A DNA stretch of 64,000 bases. It comes from Sycon ciliatum (lineage: Eukaryota > Porifera > Calcarea > Leucosolenida > Sycettidae). A model generated the notes under the pieces. That model saw only the letters and a program-made list of their open reading frames with translations. It ran no database searches and was not told where the DNA came from. A program made the translations under genes and the position numbers. The stretch covers positions 37,379,442-37,443,441 of the forward strand of contig NC_088644.1 of assembly GCF_964019385.1 (NCBI RefSeq), in the 5' to 3' direction. Of the stretch, positions 42,470 through 55,900 are shown one piece after another (positions within the stretch are counted from its first letter, which is position 1; the number at the start of each line of letters is the position of its first letter).

Positions 42470-45400
42470 GGCTGCGTTTACACGGAGACGAAACGACACG
42501 AAACGGAACGAAACGGAACGAAAACGGGCTGCACGGTGACTTCATGTGCACCAACTAACGACATGGCGTCCTTTCATGCGGTTTACCGCACGGATTTATG
42601 AAGTCGGACATATTCCGATTTATTTGCATCAATCGCACAAAATTAGGTACATTTCTCTTGTAAACCCTGTCAGTTTGAGAATTTAGACAAACACCGAACA
42701 AATTTTAGCCGCGACGAGGATCGGGAGGAATCCATCATAATTATTTTACATAGCTACTACCATCACGTCGACCGAGTGAAGATCGAAATGATAATGGAGT
42801 GGAGAGAAGAAGACCTGAACTAGAGTGCTTGAGAGACTATGTAGTGTCACATGAGAATTGCTTCGTTAGGAAGGCTCTCCTTTTGAATGGAGAAGCCCAA
42901 CAACGTCGCTGATTTGCATCGCCGTTTTCAAGCGCTGATCTGCAGTAGGAATGTTTCTGTAAATTATTCGTAGTTGTGGACGTGGATGGATTCAGCGCTC
43001 TGTTCTCTCAGCAAGCCTACTCAGTCCAACACGAAGGACTTCCATGAGCGAAACAACGTGCTCCTCGAGCAAGTGCAGCTCGGGGTAATATGGCCAATGC
43101 CACGGGAGACCACCTCGTGCCTGCATAAGGCCAAGAATTGATGGCAAGAAATCTTTGATGAGCGCCTTCGACTTCAAGGACGCAATATTATATCTCCTCA
43201 GCAGTAACTGCAGCGCTCTTGCTGAAAATATCACTGCAAGCATGCACTAGGCATGATTTAGTGAAGAGCTACTTGTACTAGCGATTGGAGATTTGGTGTT
43301 GGCATATCTGCTCCATCATGGTAACTGGTGCGCTTGTCAAGGCAGTGCAGTTTCTGCTGCTGTTTCACAAGCCATATGCGCAGTGAGTAGGAATTTGTTG
43401 TATGATAGCTGAGGATCACCAGCCTTCATGGACAAACCTATATTGGGACTGGTTGCTGAACAGTGCACACCTAAATCTCTCAGCAAGCTCTCTTGCTCAG
43501 CTGGTGACGAACACTATATACCCGCTGCTTTGGGCTTGCAGCCCCGTCTCCCGACCGTAGACCGATCGAAAGGCTGTCACGGTCCTGTGACCATCGGCGT
43601 ACAGTTGACACTGATGGGGCATCGGATGAAGTGCTGGCGTCAGTAATTCTCTGGTATACCTGGAATCTACATCTACAGCTGGTTTCGACTTCCAGCCATT
43701 CTTCGCTAGTTATGCTTGTGACTATCATGCCAGCAAGTCGATCAGCAGCATCACCTCGCATCTTTGATGGTGAGGCCTGCAAAACGTCACCGACCAGTGA
43801 CGATGCTCAAATAGGGCACCCTACCAGAGCTGGCGCAGTGTATGGTGCAGTCTTTCATGAATCCATAAACTATGCTGTTTGGCTGCTGTAGCTCTGACGC
43901 TTGCGTGTGTGCCTTACATTAAGGACAGCGGGCCATCTGCTCTAGCCATTTGCCAATGCATGCACGGCTGAACGTCTACCAGCAAGCTGCAAACACTTCT
44001 CTCCCTACCTGTGACATAGTGGACATTGTGCGTGTGTTATTGCATTCCTATCTGAACTGTTCTGGATGCAGAGATTTACCCACTAAGCCCTAGAGAAATA
44101 TGAATAAATACTATACTACTACTACTATTACTAAACTTGGTATGCGGGTGTGACGTGCTGCTGCTCATCAGATTCGGTCCATGCGACGCTCGTGTTTTTA
44201 GTTTTGTTATTTTGTCTTCCTTTTTTCAATTCGTAAACTGAACAGACTAAACTATCCAGTGATCAGGTACTGGTGTGGTGGGGCGAGGTTTTGTTGGTGA
44301 TGCTGCTGTCAGTGGTGGCGGCGTGCATGTGCTCGTGCTTGCGGGCGATGGCCCACGTTTTCTCCCATGCCGCAAGTTTGTCTTGCGTTTGTGTTTTGCA
44401 TTTGGACTTCCTGCCAGGCTTGGAAGACTTGCATTTCAAACAGTTTGTCCCACTGTGTGGCTCCCAGTCTTTGAACGGTGTACATCCACCTCTGGAGCTC
44501 CAGAGAATGTTGGGCCCCTGGCAGTAGCAGTGCATTCCATGGCCAATTTGCAAGTGTGGCAAAAAAGTTCAGGGTGTATTTGGTTTCATCCACATTGAGA
44601 TGAAACACTGCCAAAATGGATTGAGTATGATCTGCCACACGATACTTCGTCCGTCCACTCCTTGACGCGAATTTCTCCCCTCCAATACGACAACACGACG
44701 ACAGGAAGCTAACATGAGCCTCCATTTCTGAACAAAATAACGTCTCTAACATGGCCACGAAAAGCTACAGTGATGCACGTCAAGCTTAGGAATACACAAA
44801 ATCGGAAGGCTAGGACATCGAGGTATACTAGAAAATTGTCTGCGAGGCGGAGAAAATTCGCTGACGAGGTTGGTGAGCCCTTGAAATCGAGCGACGATCC
44901 AAAAATAATTGCACCCACGTCGAGAAAGAAACCATGCGTAGCGCGTGGGTAACCCAAAAAGATCGCTCGAGCGGCGGCACAGTCGAAGGCAAGGCCAGTC
45001 CAAGCTCTAAACTCTATCGAATGACCTGGCAAACACCCGTGGTTTCGGTTGACCTTGCCCGTTTGAGATGGAAGTCGAGCGAAATTGCAAACATACGACT
45101 AGGCCAGATCGCGTAAAAAATGAAAAAGATTAAAATTTGGCCGCCATATTAAATGAACGCGCTTTGCATGCATGGGACAGCCGTGGCTGGCCTCGAATCG
45201 TTTTCAAACCGTTTACACGAGAACGGCAAATCGTTTTGAACCGTTCACACGAAAACGGAAAACGGGCGATCAGGCTGGAGTTAGCACGTAGATCTACGTG
45301 CTGGCTTGGCGCAAGGGCGGGAAGTAACACGTTAGTTGGAGTTGGTATGTGCTGGTGGTCGCAAACTCAGGTATTTCCCGCGAAATATAGTCCCGCGCGG

Positions 45401-45662
45401 AATGGTTTCTATGACCGCGCTCCGTTTCCAATCGTTTTCACTGTTTTCATCGTTTACACGAGAACGAAAACGTTTTCAAAACGTTTTGAAAACGTTTCAA
45501 AACACTTTGAAGTGCGTTTCCATTTCGTTCCGTTTAGGTATCGTTTTCGGGCGTTGTCGTGTAAACGATAGTAGTAAACGCAACGATTTCGTTCCGTTTA
45601 GGTCCTACTTCGTTGTCGTGTAAACGCAAATCGTTTTCAATCGTTGTCGTGTAAACGCAGCC
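42470..45662. mobile_element. Element D: 3.2-kb PIF/Harbinger-like element
   Basis: TTA duplications at 42467-42469 and 45663-45665; inverted ends GGCTGCGTTTACACG. The last ~500 bp repeat GTTTACACGAGAACG and AAAACGTTTT motifs many times (subterminal repeats). The interior has minus-strand coding-like stretches I do not recognise: 43243-42992 (RRYNIASLKSKALIKDF, then HLLEEHVVSLMEVLRVGL), 43782-43480 (ITSEEWLEVETSCRCRF) and 44758-44263, split across two frames (FHLNVDETKYTLNFF; GTNCLKCKSSKPGRKSKC). No Harbinger DDE nuclease is evident, so it is either a decayed autonomous copy or one carrying captured exons. Confidence 0.65.
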
Positions 45663-46068
45663 TTAGTTGTACCCTGCAGGCACGGTGACCAGGTGACTGG
45701 TGTACGCAGGAGCACGTGACCACTTGTTCAACCATGTTCGATTGGGAATAAAGGAGGAACGCTGCATCGCAGCCTTTTCGGACCAGAACCAGTCGACTCA
45801 GCGTCCAAAAGACTACAACATATGGGCCAATGGCGGTCATCCGTGCTTTTATAAGAACGAAATGGCGCTTTTAGTGACATTTTGCATACAAATCCCCATC
45901 TAGTAGGGCGCAGTCACCCAGTTTCGGTGGAAGTGCGCGAGTTCGATTGGGAATAAAGGAGGAAGGGAGCGTCTCAGCTTCCTCGGACCAAGACCATTCG
46001 ACTCAGCACCCCGGCCCCGAAGACTACAACTGGTGAAAATTTGATTTTAGGGTATACTTCCCCTTTAA

Positions 46069-47257
46069 TTTTGCTTCTTGACTTTTGTAGTTTTAGAATA
46101 GTGCTTGCAGTGCACATGGTGCATTCATGCATGCAACGATCGGATATCGAGACATAAGTCATCACTCCTGTACTGGGGATATCATGGACTCCAGTCTTCT
46201 CAAAGACTGTAGACCTAAGTAGTCGTCAACAATCATGCAGACAATGGCACTCGATATGAACCCCTCCAGAGTTCCCAACTCCGTCACCTACTGTACCTGA
46301 TCACCACCAATCATCATTAAAATTATTTTATCATCATTATCACTAAGTCTTGTCCCACTCGCCATAGCCGCATGTCACTTAGCAGTCCCAAACACGAAAT
46401 GGTTGCACAGCGGATGCCGTGTTGTACATGGCCCCATGCAATATGGATTGGATTGCCAGTATGCCGGATGGCCAAGGTCAAGATGGATATCCATTAAAAA
46501 AATAAAGTATTTGACGATCCATCACTCAAGGAATTTGAACTCGGAAAATAAGAAAATAGAAATTCAAGTATTCCTAAGGTGGAGGGAGTTGAAATGGGAA
46601 AAGTCTGAAGGAAATACTCACTGCCACCACGGAATAGCATATAGATATAAGAGATGTTTGGTCGTCGAGAATAGCATTCTGAACTTGTGACGCCGCAGAA
46701 TGCAATCGAACAGGGACATAAATGCATTCTTTCATGTTCAGTGCTTGCGTCGGTATTTCGTCACGAGAGTGACCAAGAAACATCTAAAAATTGCCGAATT
46801 GAAATCCCCTTTTAATTTTTTGGAAATGGGAAGTGATCAAGGTAAAGTATGACAAGCCGAGAAAGAAGAGATACAGAGGAAATGCATTCAGAATATTCCA
46901 CATGATTGCAAAATGTAGTGTAATCAAGAAAGGACCATCTAGGAATACATGACATGCAGTACGTCAACATACTGTAAGGGGTGAATACAACTGCTGAATT
47001 CTGCGGTTTCCCGGATATGTGCTCTGAGCACCGACATGCCATTAAAGACACACCACCGGAAATGCTAATAAATTGTACAATACCAGCTGTAACAATGTCG
47101 ACTAAACTCTACAGAACACGGACGCTGGATATTGCTTTGAGTTGACCATACTCCCATGAGAATGAATATTCTATCATTTCTATGGACGACTTGCCTTGGA
47201 TTTACATGGCTAAGTTAAGCCGATGCATGAGTCATACTCATAATCTGACCAAGTTAG
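46069..47257. other. 3' flank of CYP-B; no gene seen
   Basis: About 1.2 kb, AT-rich, without recognisable coding sequence or paired repeats. The CYP-B 3' UTR should begin at 47257 and run leftwards. Confidence 0.4.
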
Positions 47258-48769
47258 TTAACGGCTCTTGACCTGAAGATTGATGCCATTCTCGGCTCTC
47301 ACGATCAGCGCGTCATTGTATAGTGGCTCGGGTAGGCTGGGGTCTACAGCCAAATCAAAGCGCACCAGGACACTGGCCACCGTCATCCGCAGCTCGTTCA
47401 TGGCTAGTGCTTGGCCGATGCAGTTTCGCGGGCCAGCTGAGAACGGGGCGAGTGCATGGGGGTGACGACCGGCAGCATTCTCTTCTGAAAACCGGCTTGG
47501 GTCAAACGTGTATGGGTCTGGATAGACACTGGGGTTATGATGGAGTGAGAAGATGTCCACGGTGGCAATGGAATTGGCAGGAATGAAGTAGCCACCGATG
47601 TACATGTCATCCATAGTCTGCCGCTCAATATAGGACACTGTGCTGGTCATTCGCAATCCTTCTTTGATACATTGGTTGATGAACTTCAGCTTGCCTAAGT
47701 CCTCATGCGAAACAAAGCCTGAAAAGAGAACGGAACATGTAAAGTTGCACACACTGGGACCAGATTTCCATTTTATCATGCAGATACGATGTTGAATGTT
47801 GCGGGGTGGTGGTGGCAGTGGAGAGGGGAAGGGTAGATGTCGGGACCATAGCACCTGATCCGGCGGCCATGGCCAGCCGGACCTTTTTTCGAAAAGGCTG
47901 ACCTACCCAAATTATGCGAAACTGGGGCTCTGTCAATAATGTTCATTTCAAAGTTTCTGGTCAAGCATGCCTTTTGACCTGACCCCCTGATATCCCAGTG
48001 CTACAGCCCTGCATGCAAGGACGTCACAGCCGGGGCCGCCCCACTTTTGCGGCCGATTTTTTTGCACACTGCAACAAAGGGCAATGGTCCCAGCTCAGCG
48101 CAAACGTGGCGAATACTGAAGAATCCTTGTCCCCGATCGTGGCGTATTCTTGTTTTGTTGCAGAAACAAGAAGTCTTTCATTGTAGTTATTTGTACACTG
48201 AAATAGCACCAAACGCCCTGAAATGCTTGCAATTGGCTTCAACTTTCGAAATTATTTCCCGGCGAGTGCCCCCGCACCCTCATCCATCATGGCCAACCCC
48301 ACCTCCAAAGTCCTGCTGCATGTGCACACCCTCACATTGCAAGCCACTCCAATCCAATTAATTCCTGAAGCAGAGGAGCCAGTTGAGCACTTTGGGGAGA
48401 ATCCCTGGATGTGTAACTATGTACAAGACGGCTTACACATGGTGATCGGTTCAAGCAATCAATCTCAGCTCCAACAATGTGGCCAAGTAAGGTGGAAGGG
48501 GTTACTACAATAGAAGCTGCATGGAGAGTGAGTACCCCAGAATCTAACCCAACACTCACAGGAAAGCAGATACATGTACATATACACGGAACGTTGGAAC
48601 CTAGTCATAGAAGTTGACAGTGAAGCTGACAATTTTAGAACAATGCCCCTCAAGTTTATTCCATCCTGGTCCAGGCACTATCGTAGCAAACAACAAACCA
48701 CAGCGCCAAGGATGTTCATACTCAGTGAGAAAGAAAGAAGAACGACGGAGAGAAGGAGCGAGTGGGAAC

Positions 48770-48822
<53 letters not shown>

Positions 48823-51254
48823 GGAGAAAGAGAGCCGTTCGTTCTTCGGAGTATCTGTTAGTACTAGCAGATGATGCATGGAAGGAGAGAGTGGTCCGGT
48901 CTAACAGTTACGCCTGTCTGTCCACATGCAAGCCTGTGCAACTACAACAGAGGGCTCACTGCTCTAACTTCTAAGTACATGTACATGTACACGTACACGT
49001 ATGAAGACTAAAGAGCAAGCCTACTGTACAGCTGTTGACAACATGCCTCACCATCGGCATTGGCGTAAGTCACGGCTTCTTGCCTGCACTTCTCTTGGAT
49101 ATCAGGATGCTTGGCTAAGTAGTAAAACATCCACTGCATAGCGCTGGACGTTGTATCATGACCTGCAGCATTCACGTAGCATGCCGACACACACGCACGC
49201 ACGCACGCACACACACACACACACCCGTACACATAGATGTCAGAATACACACTGAACATTACTTGTACATCTTCAATGTAAACATGGCAAGACGGTAGAG
49301 ATATCCTGTTCAATTTTCAATGCCATCCCGTTAAAGGGGAAGTGCATCAATTTCTTCTAGTAGGGTTCAGATGAAAGACAATTTGACATCGGTTCGAATG
49401 GCATCATCTTGCTTGCATACGATAAGACAAACTCGTTAAATTGCCATATACGTTGCCATAGCGAACAGCGCAGTGATGACGTGCGATCGACTTAGCTCCG
49501 CCAGATAGGTCGATCACTGTAGAATTTTGTCATTTTCAATTGTCGTATTGTCACTATTGTGTTCACAACATGAAAGAAGTGCTGTGCTCCATGTTGTTAG
49601 TGCTGTGAACTGTATATTAGTAGTCCTCTCGGTTGTGTACTGGGACGTGACGTCGACAGGAGAAAGCTGGGGTGCGGAGACATCAGCAGACAAGCGAAAA
49701 AGTGACGAACCAAGTGCAGGAATCTTGGTTGGGGCAAATAAGACATTCACCATTTACCCCAACCAAGGAACATGCCGTTTTCTCTTTCCACTTCCTGAAG
49801 ATGGATGTGATGCTTGCTGGCAACTCTCCTAACATCTTCTGAAGCCAGGTGAGATGACGGGTGGTGGAGATTGACGAACGGCATACTAGTAATGTCGTAC
49901 TTTTTTGAAAGTTTGCTTTTACACTTGGTATTCGCCATCTCTCCTGAGAAATTTTAAAAACTTTCTCAGGAGAGATGGCGAATACCAAGCGTCTTCTCCT
50001 AGAGGAACCATTTCCTTGACTACAGTCAGCATCGGGAAAGGCAGCCTGGAGTATGCAAGCGAGAGATATGCCATTCAAATATTCTGCTTGGTGTAACGAC
50101 AGGCTAGAGGTGTGTACTATAAACAGCCTAATGCTTGCGACGTATTCATGTTTGCTAATTTTGCGAGAAGAGCAGAACGCAAACAATAACCACCATCAAA
50201 TCAAACTTCAACAGTGGGTGTATACGTGTGGCCACAGTGCTCCGCAATGTTTGCCATCGTAAACTCACTGGTTCTGAGAAATCTCAAAACGTTAGTGACG
50301 CAAACATTGAGCGGTTTACAGTACCTTCAAAGAGGAACGTATCCACCTGGTCGCGGATTTCCGCATTGCTGAGCCCTGCACTGGTGCCGTCCTCGTCCTT
50401 CAGAGTCAGCAGTATGTCCACGAAGCTCAGCTTGCCCTTCTTGATTAGCGTCATAGTGTCAGTTTGGTGAGCAGGACTTCCCGGAGCCAGACTGCCATCT
50501 TCTTCTAGCTCCTTTACCCTGCGCTCAATGATGCCAGCAGAGAATTCGTGACACATGTCGCAGATCTTCTTAAAGTTGGCGCCATCCTTCGTCATGAAGT
50601 AGATGAAGTTGGGCATGAGTGCTCCAACCGACATCATGCGTTTAACAATGTAATCTGTTGCCGCGCGCACACCCACAGTATACTCAGACTCTTGCAGCTG
50701 GCAGTTGGATTCGTAGCCCATTGTGCAGCGAAGTATCACGTCCAGAGTGAGCAAGCAGCACGCCTCGGAGAAGTCAAATGCCTTGTTCTGCGTCTCAGCG
50801 TCACTGACATGCTGTGCAAGTTTCTCCAGCAGTACCTGACAGGAGTCATGCAGCAACGGTGTGTACTCCTGTAGGATGTTGAAGTGAAATGCGTTGGTCA
50901 GCAGTCGGCGGTCTCTCGCCCACTTCGTGCCACTGCTCAGCAACAGGCCATCGCCAATGAATGGGAGTAGATTGGAATATGCAAACTGGTGCTTGGGCGA
51001 CGCCGTGCGGAGGACCTCAGCCACTGTCTCCGGGTCACTAACCTGGGAGCACAAACACAACACCAGTGCACAGTCCAACAGTGGCACCACAAGATATACA
51101 TTGTACTAGTATGTGGCTGGAAGCCTGGTGTGTTACTGACTGTAGTGTACAAAGGGCAGCTTTAGCATGGCGACAATTTCGGCAGAAACCGCTGCACTGG
51201 CTTTCATGCTTCCGTTGGAGGTGACCTAGATGATGACCCTTCCCCCCCCCCTCC

Positions 51255-51323
<69 letters not shown>

Positions 51324-52228
51324 CTTGGCATCCTGATGCAAACAATGACATGATCGGACATACTGCATCCTATCCCTAGTCCTAGTTCATTTCACTGTGC
51401 TGAACCTTTACTGTATTCCATGTATAGAGGTTTAGTATGCAAATGATTTCATGCCGTGAGTCAGCGGAACCGCTTAGGGGCGCTAAGTATATAGCGTGAG
51501 ACAGCGGAATCGCTAATGGGCGCTATGTACATGTATGCTGCGTGAGTCGCTAGTGCAAGCGCAGCACTGCGCCGGGACTTCGCCAACGCATCTCAACTGA
51601 TGATGTAGTCGCATTAGACCTCTATACTGTGTAGTAAATAGGCATTGACGGATAATGGTCGAAAAGGTGGCAGATTCAGCTCCAAAAGCAGTGAAATTGG
51701 TAGAACCATACAAACCTTATGGCGAGCAATTCCTCGAATTCTGCTCCATTTCTTTATCCACATACCAAACATGCATGAAACTTACCAGAAAAAGTACCGA
51801 ATTCTGCCAATTTTTCTGCCGGCATTATCCGCATATGCCTAGTACTAGTAAAGTGCTGTACTCTGTCAAACAAACAAAAATTATGAGTACAAGGTCATCA
51901 TCATGCAAACTAATTTCGAGAGTAGCATGACTGTAGGCTAGTGTAGGCCTGCTTGGCCTTGGCTTACCATCACTGCTGGTGCTCTGAACAGGCCAACCTC
52001 AAAGCGCCGAATCCGGTGCTGCTCCTGTGTGTAACGCGGTGTGACCTCATACAACACCTTGACCCGATCCACTACGCTCGGAAAGTTACCCAACAGCCAG
52101 TGTCGGTCGTGAAATTGAATAGCAGGCAGCTTGGCCAGGTAGTAGTGACGCCGAACATACCTGGCAAGCTTCGGAAGAAGCCATGCCAGGACCACAAGCG
52201 CTAAAACTGACGCCGCGGCGCTCACCAT
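47258..52228 (-). CDS. CYP4-like cytochrome P450, gene B (4 exons)
   Basis: Exons on minus: 52228-51968, 51042-50325, 49162-49052, 47718-47258 (stop TAA). 1551 nt, 516 aa, phases 0/1/1. N-terminal anchor [12 protein letters not shown] (about residues 8-19); [27 protein letters not shown]-helix [12 protein letters not shown] with Glu326; ExxR E383-R386; haem loop [10 protein letters not shown], Cys463. ER monooxygenase of the CYP4 clan, substrate unknown. Exon 2 is 3 codons longer than in C and D. It shares a divergent 680-bp spacer with gene C. The exon 2 donor is GTACTG, weaker than in the paralogues. Confidence 0.92.
48008..48345. mobile_element. Repeat related to the 53340 element
   Basis: Shares GGGGCCGCCCCAC, CTGAAATGCTTGCAATTGGC-type text (inverted) and the CGATCGTGGC / GTTGCAGAAACAAGAAGTC segment with 53340-53798. 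Intron 3 of CYP-B. Ends are GC-rich (GCAAGGACGTCACAGCCGGG). hAT-like by inference. Confidence 0.55.
48771..48826. repeat. (AG)n microsatellite
   Basis: Near-pure GA tract with two interruptions, intron 3 of CYP-B. Confidence 0.95.
49331..50100. mobile_element. Family F repeat in intron 2 of CYP-B
   Basis: Starts TTAAAGGGGAAGTGCATCAA. Homologous to 33360-34345 (shared CAGCGCAGTGATGACG, GAAGAAGTGCTGTG-like and TTGGTTGGGG segments). Contains a hairpin at 49926-49991 with ~28-bp arms (CTTGGTATTCGCCATCTCTC). The right end is not terminated by a matching CCCCTTTAA. Confidence 0.7.
51259..51319. repeat. (CT)n microsatellite
   Basis: Pure CT tract of about 60 bp after a C-run, intron 1 of CYP-B (polypurine on the transcribed strand). 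Confidence 0.95.
51423..51626. mobile_element. TA-flanked MITE with TATAGAGGT ends
   Basis: 204 bp; ends TATAGAGGTTTAGTATGC and GCATTAGACCTCTATA. Internally repeats GAGTCAGCGGAACCGCT / GAGACAGCGGAATCGCT. Intron 1 of CYP-B. Confidence 0.7.
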
Positions 52229-52908
52229 GATTCTCGTCGAACACTAGGAAATGAGCTCTTGGCTAGGCTGGATTGCCACTAGTAATACTGGTACATTGTG
52301 CTAATAATGTGCCAGCCTGATGCTGTCCGGAAGAGCCTTTTGCAGTTCAGCTTTCGTTGTCTCGCCGCTGGGCTGCGTGAACTAATGCTTTCACAGGATT
52401 TGTTCGTGCTGCTGAGTCAGTCCCAGTGGTAAGTATTAGTTATGGCTTATGCTCAAAATGATTATGGCGGCGAGCCTTCCAAAGACTAGCTAGCTGCCAG
52501 CCAGGAGCTAGCTAGTTGTGACATAAAAAAAAGAAAAGCCAGAAACAATGTGTGAGCCCGCAGCACGTCGTTGAGCATGAGAGCAGCTGGTGCTGGCACG
52601 TGATGATGTCTACATCATGAACGATCATTCAAGACAAGAAGCTTTTTGACAGCATCCATTTTTTGCATCTCCGGACCGTGTTGCATGCAGCGTTGTTGTT
52701 CAATGTTGTCCAGTTTTGACGAGCACCTCTCGAGATCTTTCAAACGGGGTTTGCTCTTTGCGGATCAACTAAAACAATGTACACAGCTAGCCTAGTGCAC
52801 TGTTGTTTTCCACTGGCAACAGTAACAGTAAGTGTTGCGTTTTGCAAAAAGCATGAACGAGTAGAGGCCTTGCATTGATGGTTGATATTCGAACGTGTTC
52901 GCGTTAGG
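52229..52908. promoter_or_regulatory. Divergent promoter region of CYP-B and CYP-C with CNC/Maf-type site
   Basis: 680 bp between two divergent P450 starts. At 52410-52419 TGCTGAGTCA reads TGACTCAGCA on the other strand. That is the canonical core bound by CNC-bZIP/small Maf dimers (Nrf2/CncC antioxidant response element), and it also contains an AP-1 site. A CACGTG E-box lies at about 52597, next to the inverted pair GATGATGT / ACATCATG. Established knowledge: CncC/Nrf2 sites control detoxification P450s in bilaterians. Function here is inference. Confidence 0.55.
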
Positions 52909-55900
52909 ATGGATGTGGTATTGCTGATCGTGACTGCTCTTGTGGTATGGATTGTTCATGGCTTAGTGCGTCTCGCTTCGGTCCATTACCGGTTGAGGTC
53001 GGTGCCCGTTCCGAGTTTTCTGGAGTACCACTGGTTGCTGGGAAACTTGCCCTCCATCATGGACCGGCAAAATGTATTCTACAACTTGATCCCGAAGATC
53101 ACAGAGAAGGAACACCGAGTGAGAAGGTTTTCAATGGGCCCAACGCGATATCCACTGATAGCGGTATGTAAGTACCTAGAGTACCAAACGTCCTGTTTGA
53201 TGATCAGCTGGCTTAGTTTTTCTCCACCTCTATCCTTATTACACCCCTCCCCAATTTTATTAAAATGTTTTCTATCTGCATTCGCCACCTTTTCATTGGG
53301 CAGATCTGCCCGTTTGGTTTGCGAATTAAAATAAACACAACAACAACAACAAGCAGGTGCGTCGCACCGACTTTGGAGGTGGGGCGGCCATGGAAGGGGG
53401 TCCGGGGGTTGTCCACCGGGAAAAAAATTCAAAAATTGAAGCCAATTGCAAGCATTTCCGAGCATTTGGTGCCATTTCAGTGTACGGAAACTACAACGAA
53501 AGACTTTTTGATTCTGCAAAAAACCAAGAAGATGCTACGATCGGGGACAAACATTACCCTCCCTCGGGAAAAAAATTCAAAAATTGAAGCCAATTGCAAG
53601 CATTCCCAGGCATTTGGTGCCATTTCAGTGTACATGGACTTTTGATTCTGCAACAAACCACGATCGGGGACAAGGATATGCCACCTTTGCGCTGAGATCA
53701 TCACACTTTGTTGCAGTGTGCTCAAAAAAAAAAAAAACGGCCAAAAAGTGGGGCGGCCATGGCCGCCCCGGCCGGTGCGGTTCCGACGCCCTTGCAAGTA
53801 GAAGTTAGTTAGTTAGACAGTGAAACTAACTAGTACCGGTAACTTGAAGTCGTTTAGTGGCACATTAGCCTATTATAATAGGGTAAAGCCACAGCACGGA
53901 GGCAAAAAAAGGAACGGAATGAGACTTTTCCAAAATTGTTTTTTTGCCTCCATCGGCCGCAGCTTTACACCAATGGCTATCAATAGCAAAGAAGACCTCA
54001 AGCCTCTGCCTAATGTGCCGATTCAGGAATAGGGACCTTTCGCATTTGCTACGAATTGAATGCGAAACGAAAGTTTGATTCGGCTCGCAATCATTTCGTT
54101 GAACACAGATTCAGGTTTCGCAAGTCGTCATGCAAATGTGCATGGCAACTACGAATACAGCCGGTAGCTTGGCGTACGCAGATGTTTACACGCACACGTG
54201 CATGGATCATGGAATCAAGGGAAAAAATGTGTACCTGGCAAAACATGTGTACCTGGCCAAATAAATGTGTACCTGACAGATTCGGAGCGCGCCACAAATG
54301 AAGAGGCTTCCATTCGTGAAAACGAGCTCTCCGCAGGGACTCTGACGAATCCTCGAACCCAGGTGACGAATCAGCATTCGTTTCGTATCCGTACGCGTGG
54401 TGCGTCCCTAATGTCTCAATCTCGCCACCAACAAGCAACTCTGGTTAATGATCATCGACAGATGCATGACCCCCATATGATGAATTTTGTTTATGCGGGC
54501 AATATGCGACCTCGATGTTTATAATAAGATGGTCGGTCGGGTTACCCGAAACAACGAATTAATTCTGGGTGGTCTCATAGGAAACGTGAGAGGGTTTGGA
54601 GGAAAATAGGGCCGAAAAGAACTCCACCTACCCCAGAAGCATTACAAATCAAGGACCTTACGCAGGATAGCTGCCGAGCCAAGGAGAGCATTTTTTTGCA
54701 ATTCTGCCACAGAGCAGTAGCTGGTGATACCGATGGTGTCAAGGTATCCTGACGACTATAATTATGGAAACAGTGCCTTTATTAATTTACGGAATCAAGT
54801 AGTATGCTTCACTGTCCGAAGAGTGTTCAATACCCATATAGGGTAGAGCCTTGTACCCAAGAGAGATCGGAAGCTGTGTTGCAACTCTGAGTTTCACGTA
54901 TTACTACGCGGCCTGATGAGCGTAGTAATACGTGAAACTCAGAGTTGCGACACAGCTTCCAATCTCTCTTGTTTTATTATTAATTTATTATTTATCCATA
55001 GGTCGTCTTGAATGATAAATTGTCACATGCATGTAGCAGCATAGGCGGAGGTTAACCGACAAACTAATAGTTGTTAAAAGGTAGTCCAGGGGTTTGTGTG
55101 CAAATAGGCGGCACGGAGACAGGATCTTTAATGACTTTTTAATTACCGTACTATCTCTATTATAAGCACGGTCCTTTATTTTTTCAATGTACCTCCGCCC
55201 CGTGCTATTATTGGAGACGTTCCTTTATTGGAGACTGTTCCATTATTATTTCAACCTCATTTCAGAGGCATGTTGCCATGCCAAATTCATGTCAGACACA
55301 CACATTTCAGGGTTTTTTTTCCGCCGGTACAGATAACGAATTTACACAGTGTGCTTATAATGGAGACTGAGCACTTTTTTTTTTTAATGCCGCCCCAAGG
55401 TATTCTATTATTGGAGACGTGCTATTATTGGAGACCGTGCTTATATTAGAGATAATACGGTAGTTCTTCTCGTTGCCATAATAATTTGCGTGCATTTCAC
55501 CTGTTGCGTGTCCAAGATGTCTTCTCGAGGGACCTTGCCCGTGTGGTCCATGTATACAGGTGATCTCCTTATCCAGGGTCTTTTGGCTAGAAATAGCGTC
55601 TCTTCAGGTTCTAATCTAGGTTCTGTGGCCCTCAGGGTCAGGTGGTCGCATTATCAGCGGAGTGGTCGCCTTGATAGGGTTTTACTGCACATGTAGTCTG
55701 CCTGTGTATGGTGGTGGTCGCCTTGATAGGGTTTTACTGCACGTGTAGTCTGCCTGTGTATGGTGGTGGTCGCCTTGATAGGGTTTTACTGCACATGTAG
55801 TCTGCCTGTGTATGGTGGTGGTCGCCTTGATAGGGTTTTACTGCACATGTAGTCTGCCTGTGTATGGTGGTGGTCGCCTTGATAGGGTTTTACTGCACAT

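Larger units (their letters stand above)
41601..46068. mobile_element. TTAA-flanked family A element, copy 3, split by a SINE and element D
   Basis: Ends TTAAAGGGGAAGTATACCCT and its complement at 46049-46068, TTAA both sides. Left half is 41601-41624 plus 42030-42466; right half 45666-46068. Modules near 42059, 42268, 45780 and 45985 match copies 1 and 2. It has been entered by SINE family 1 (41625-42018) and by element D (42470-45662). Lies between CYP-A and CYP-B. Confidence 0.88.
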
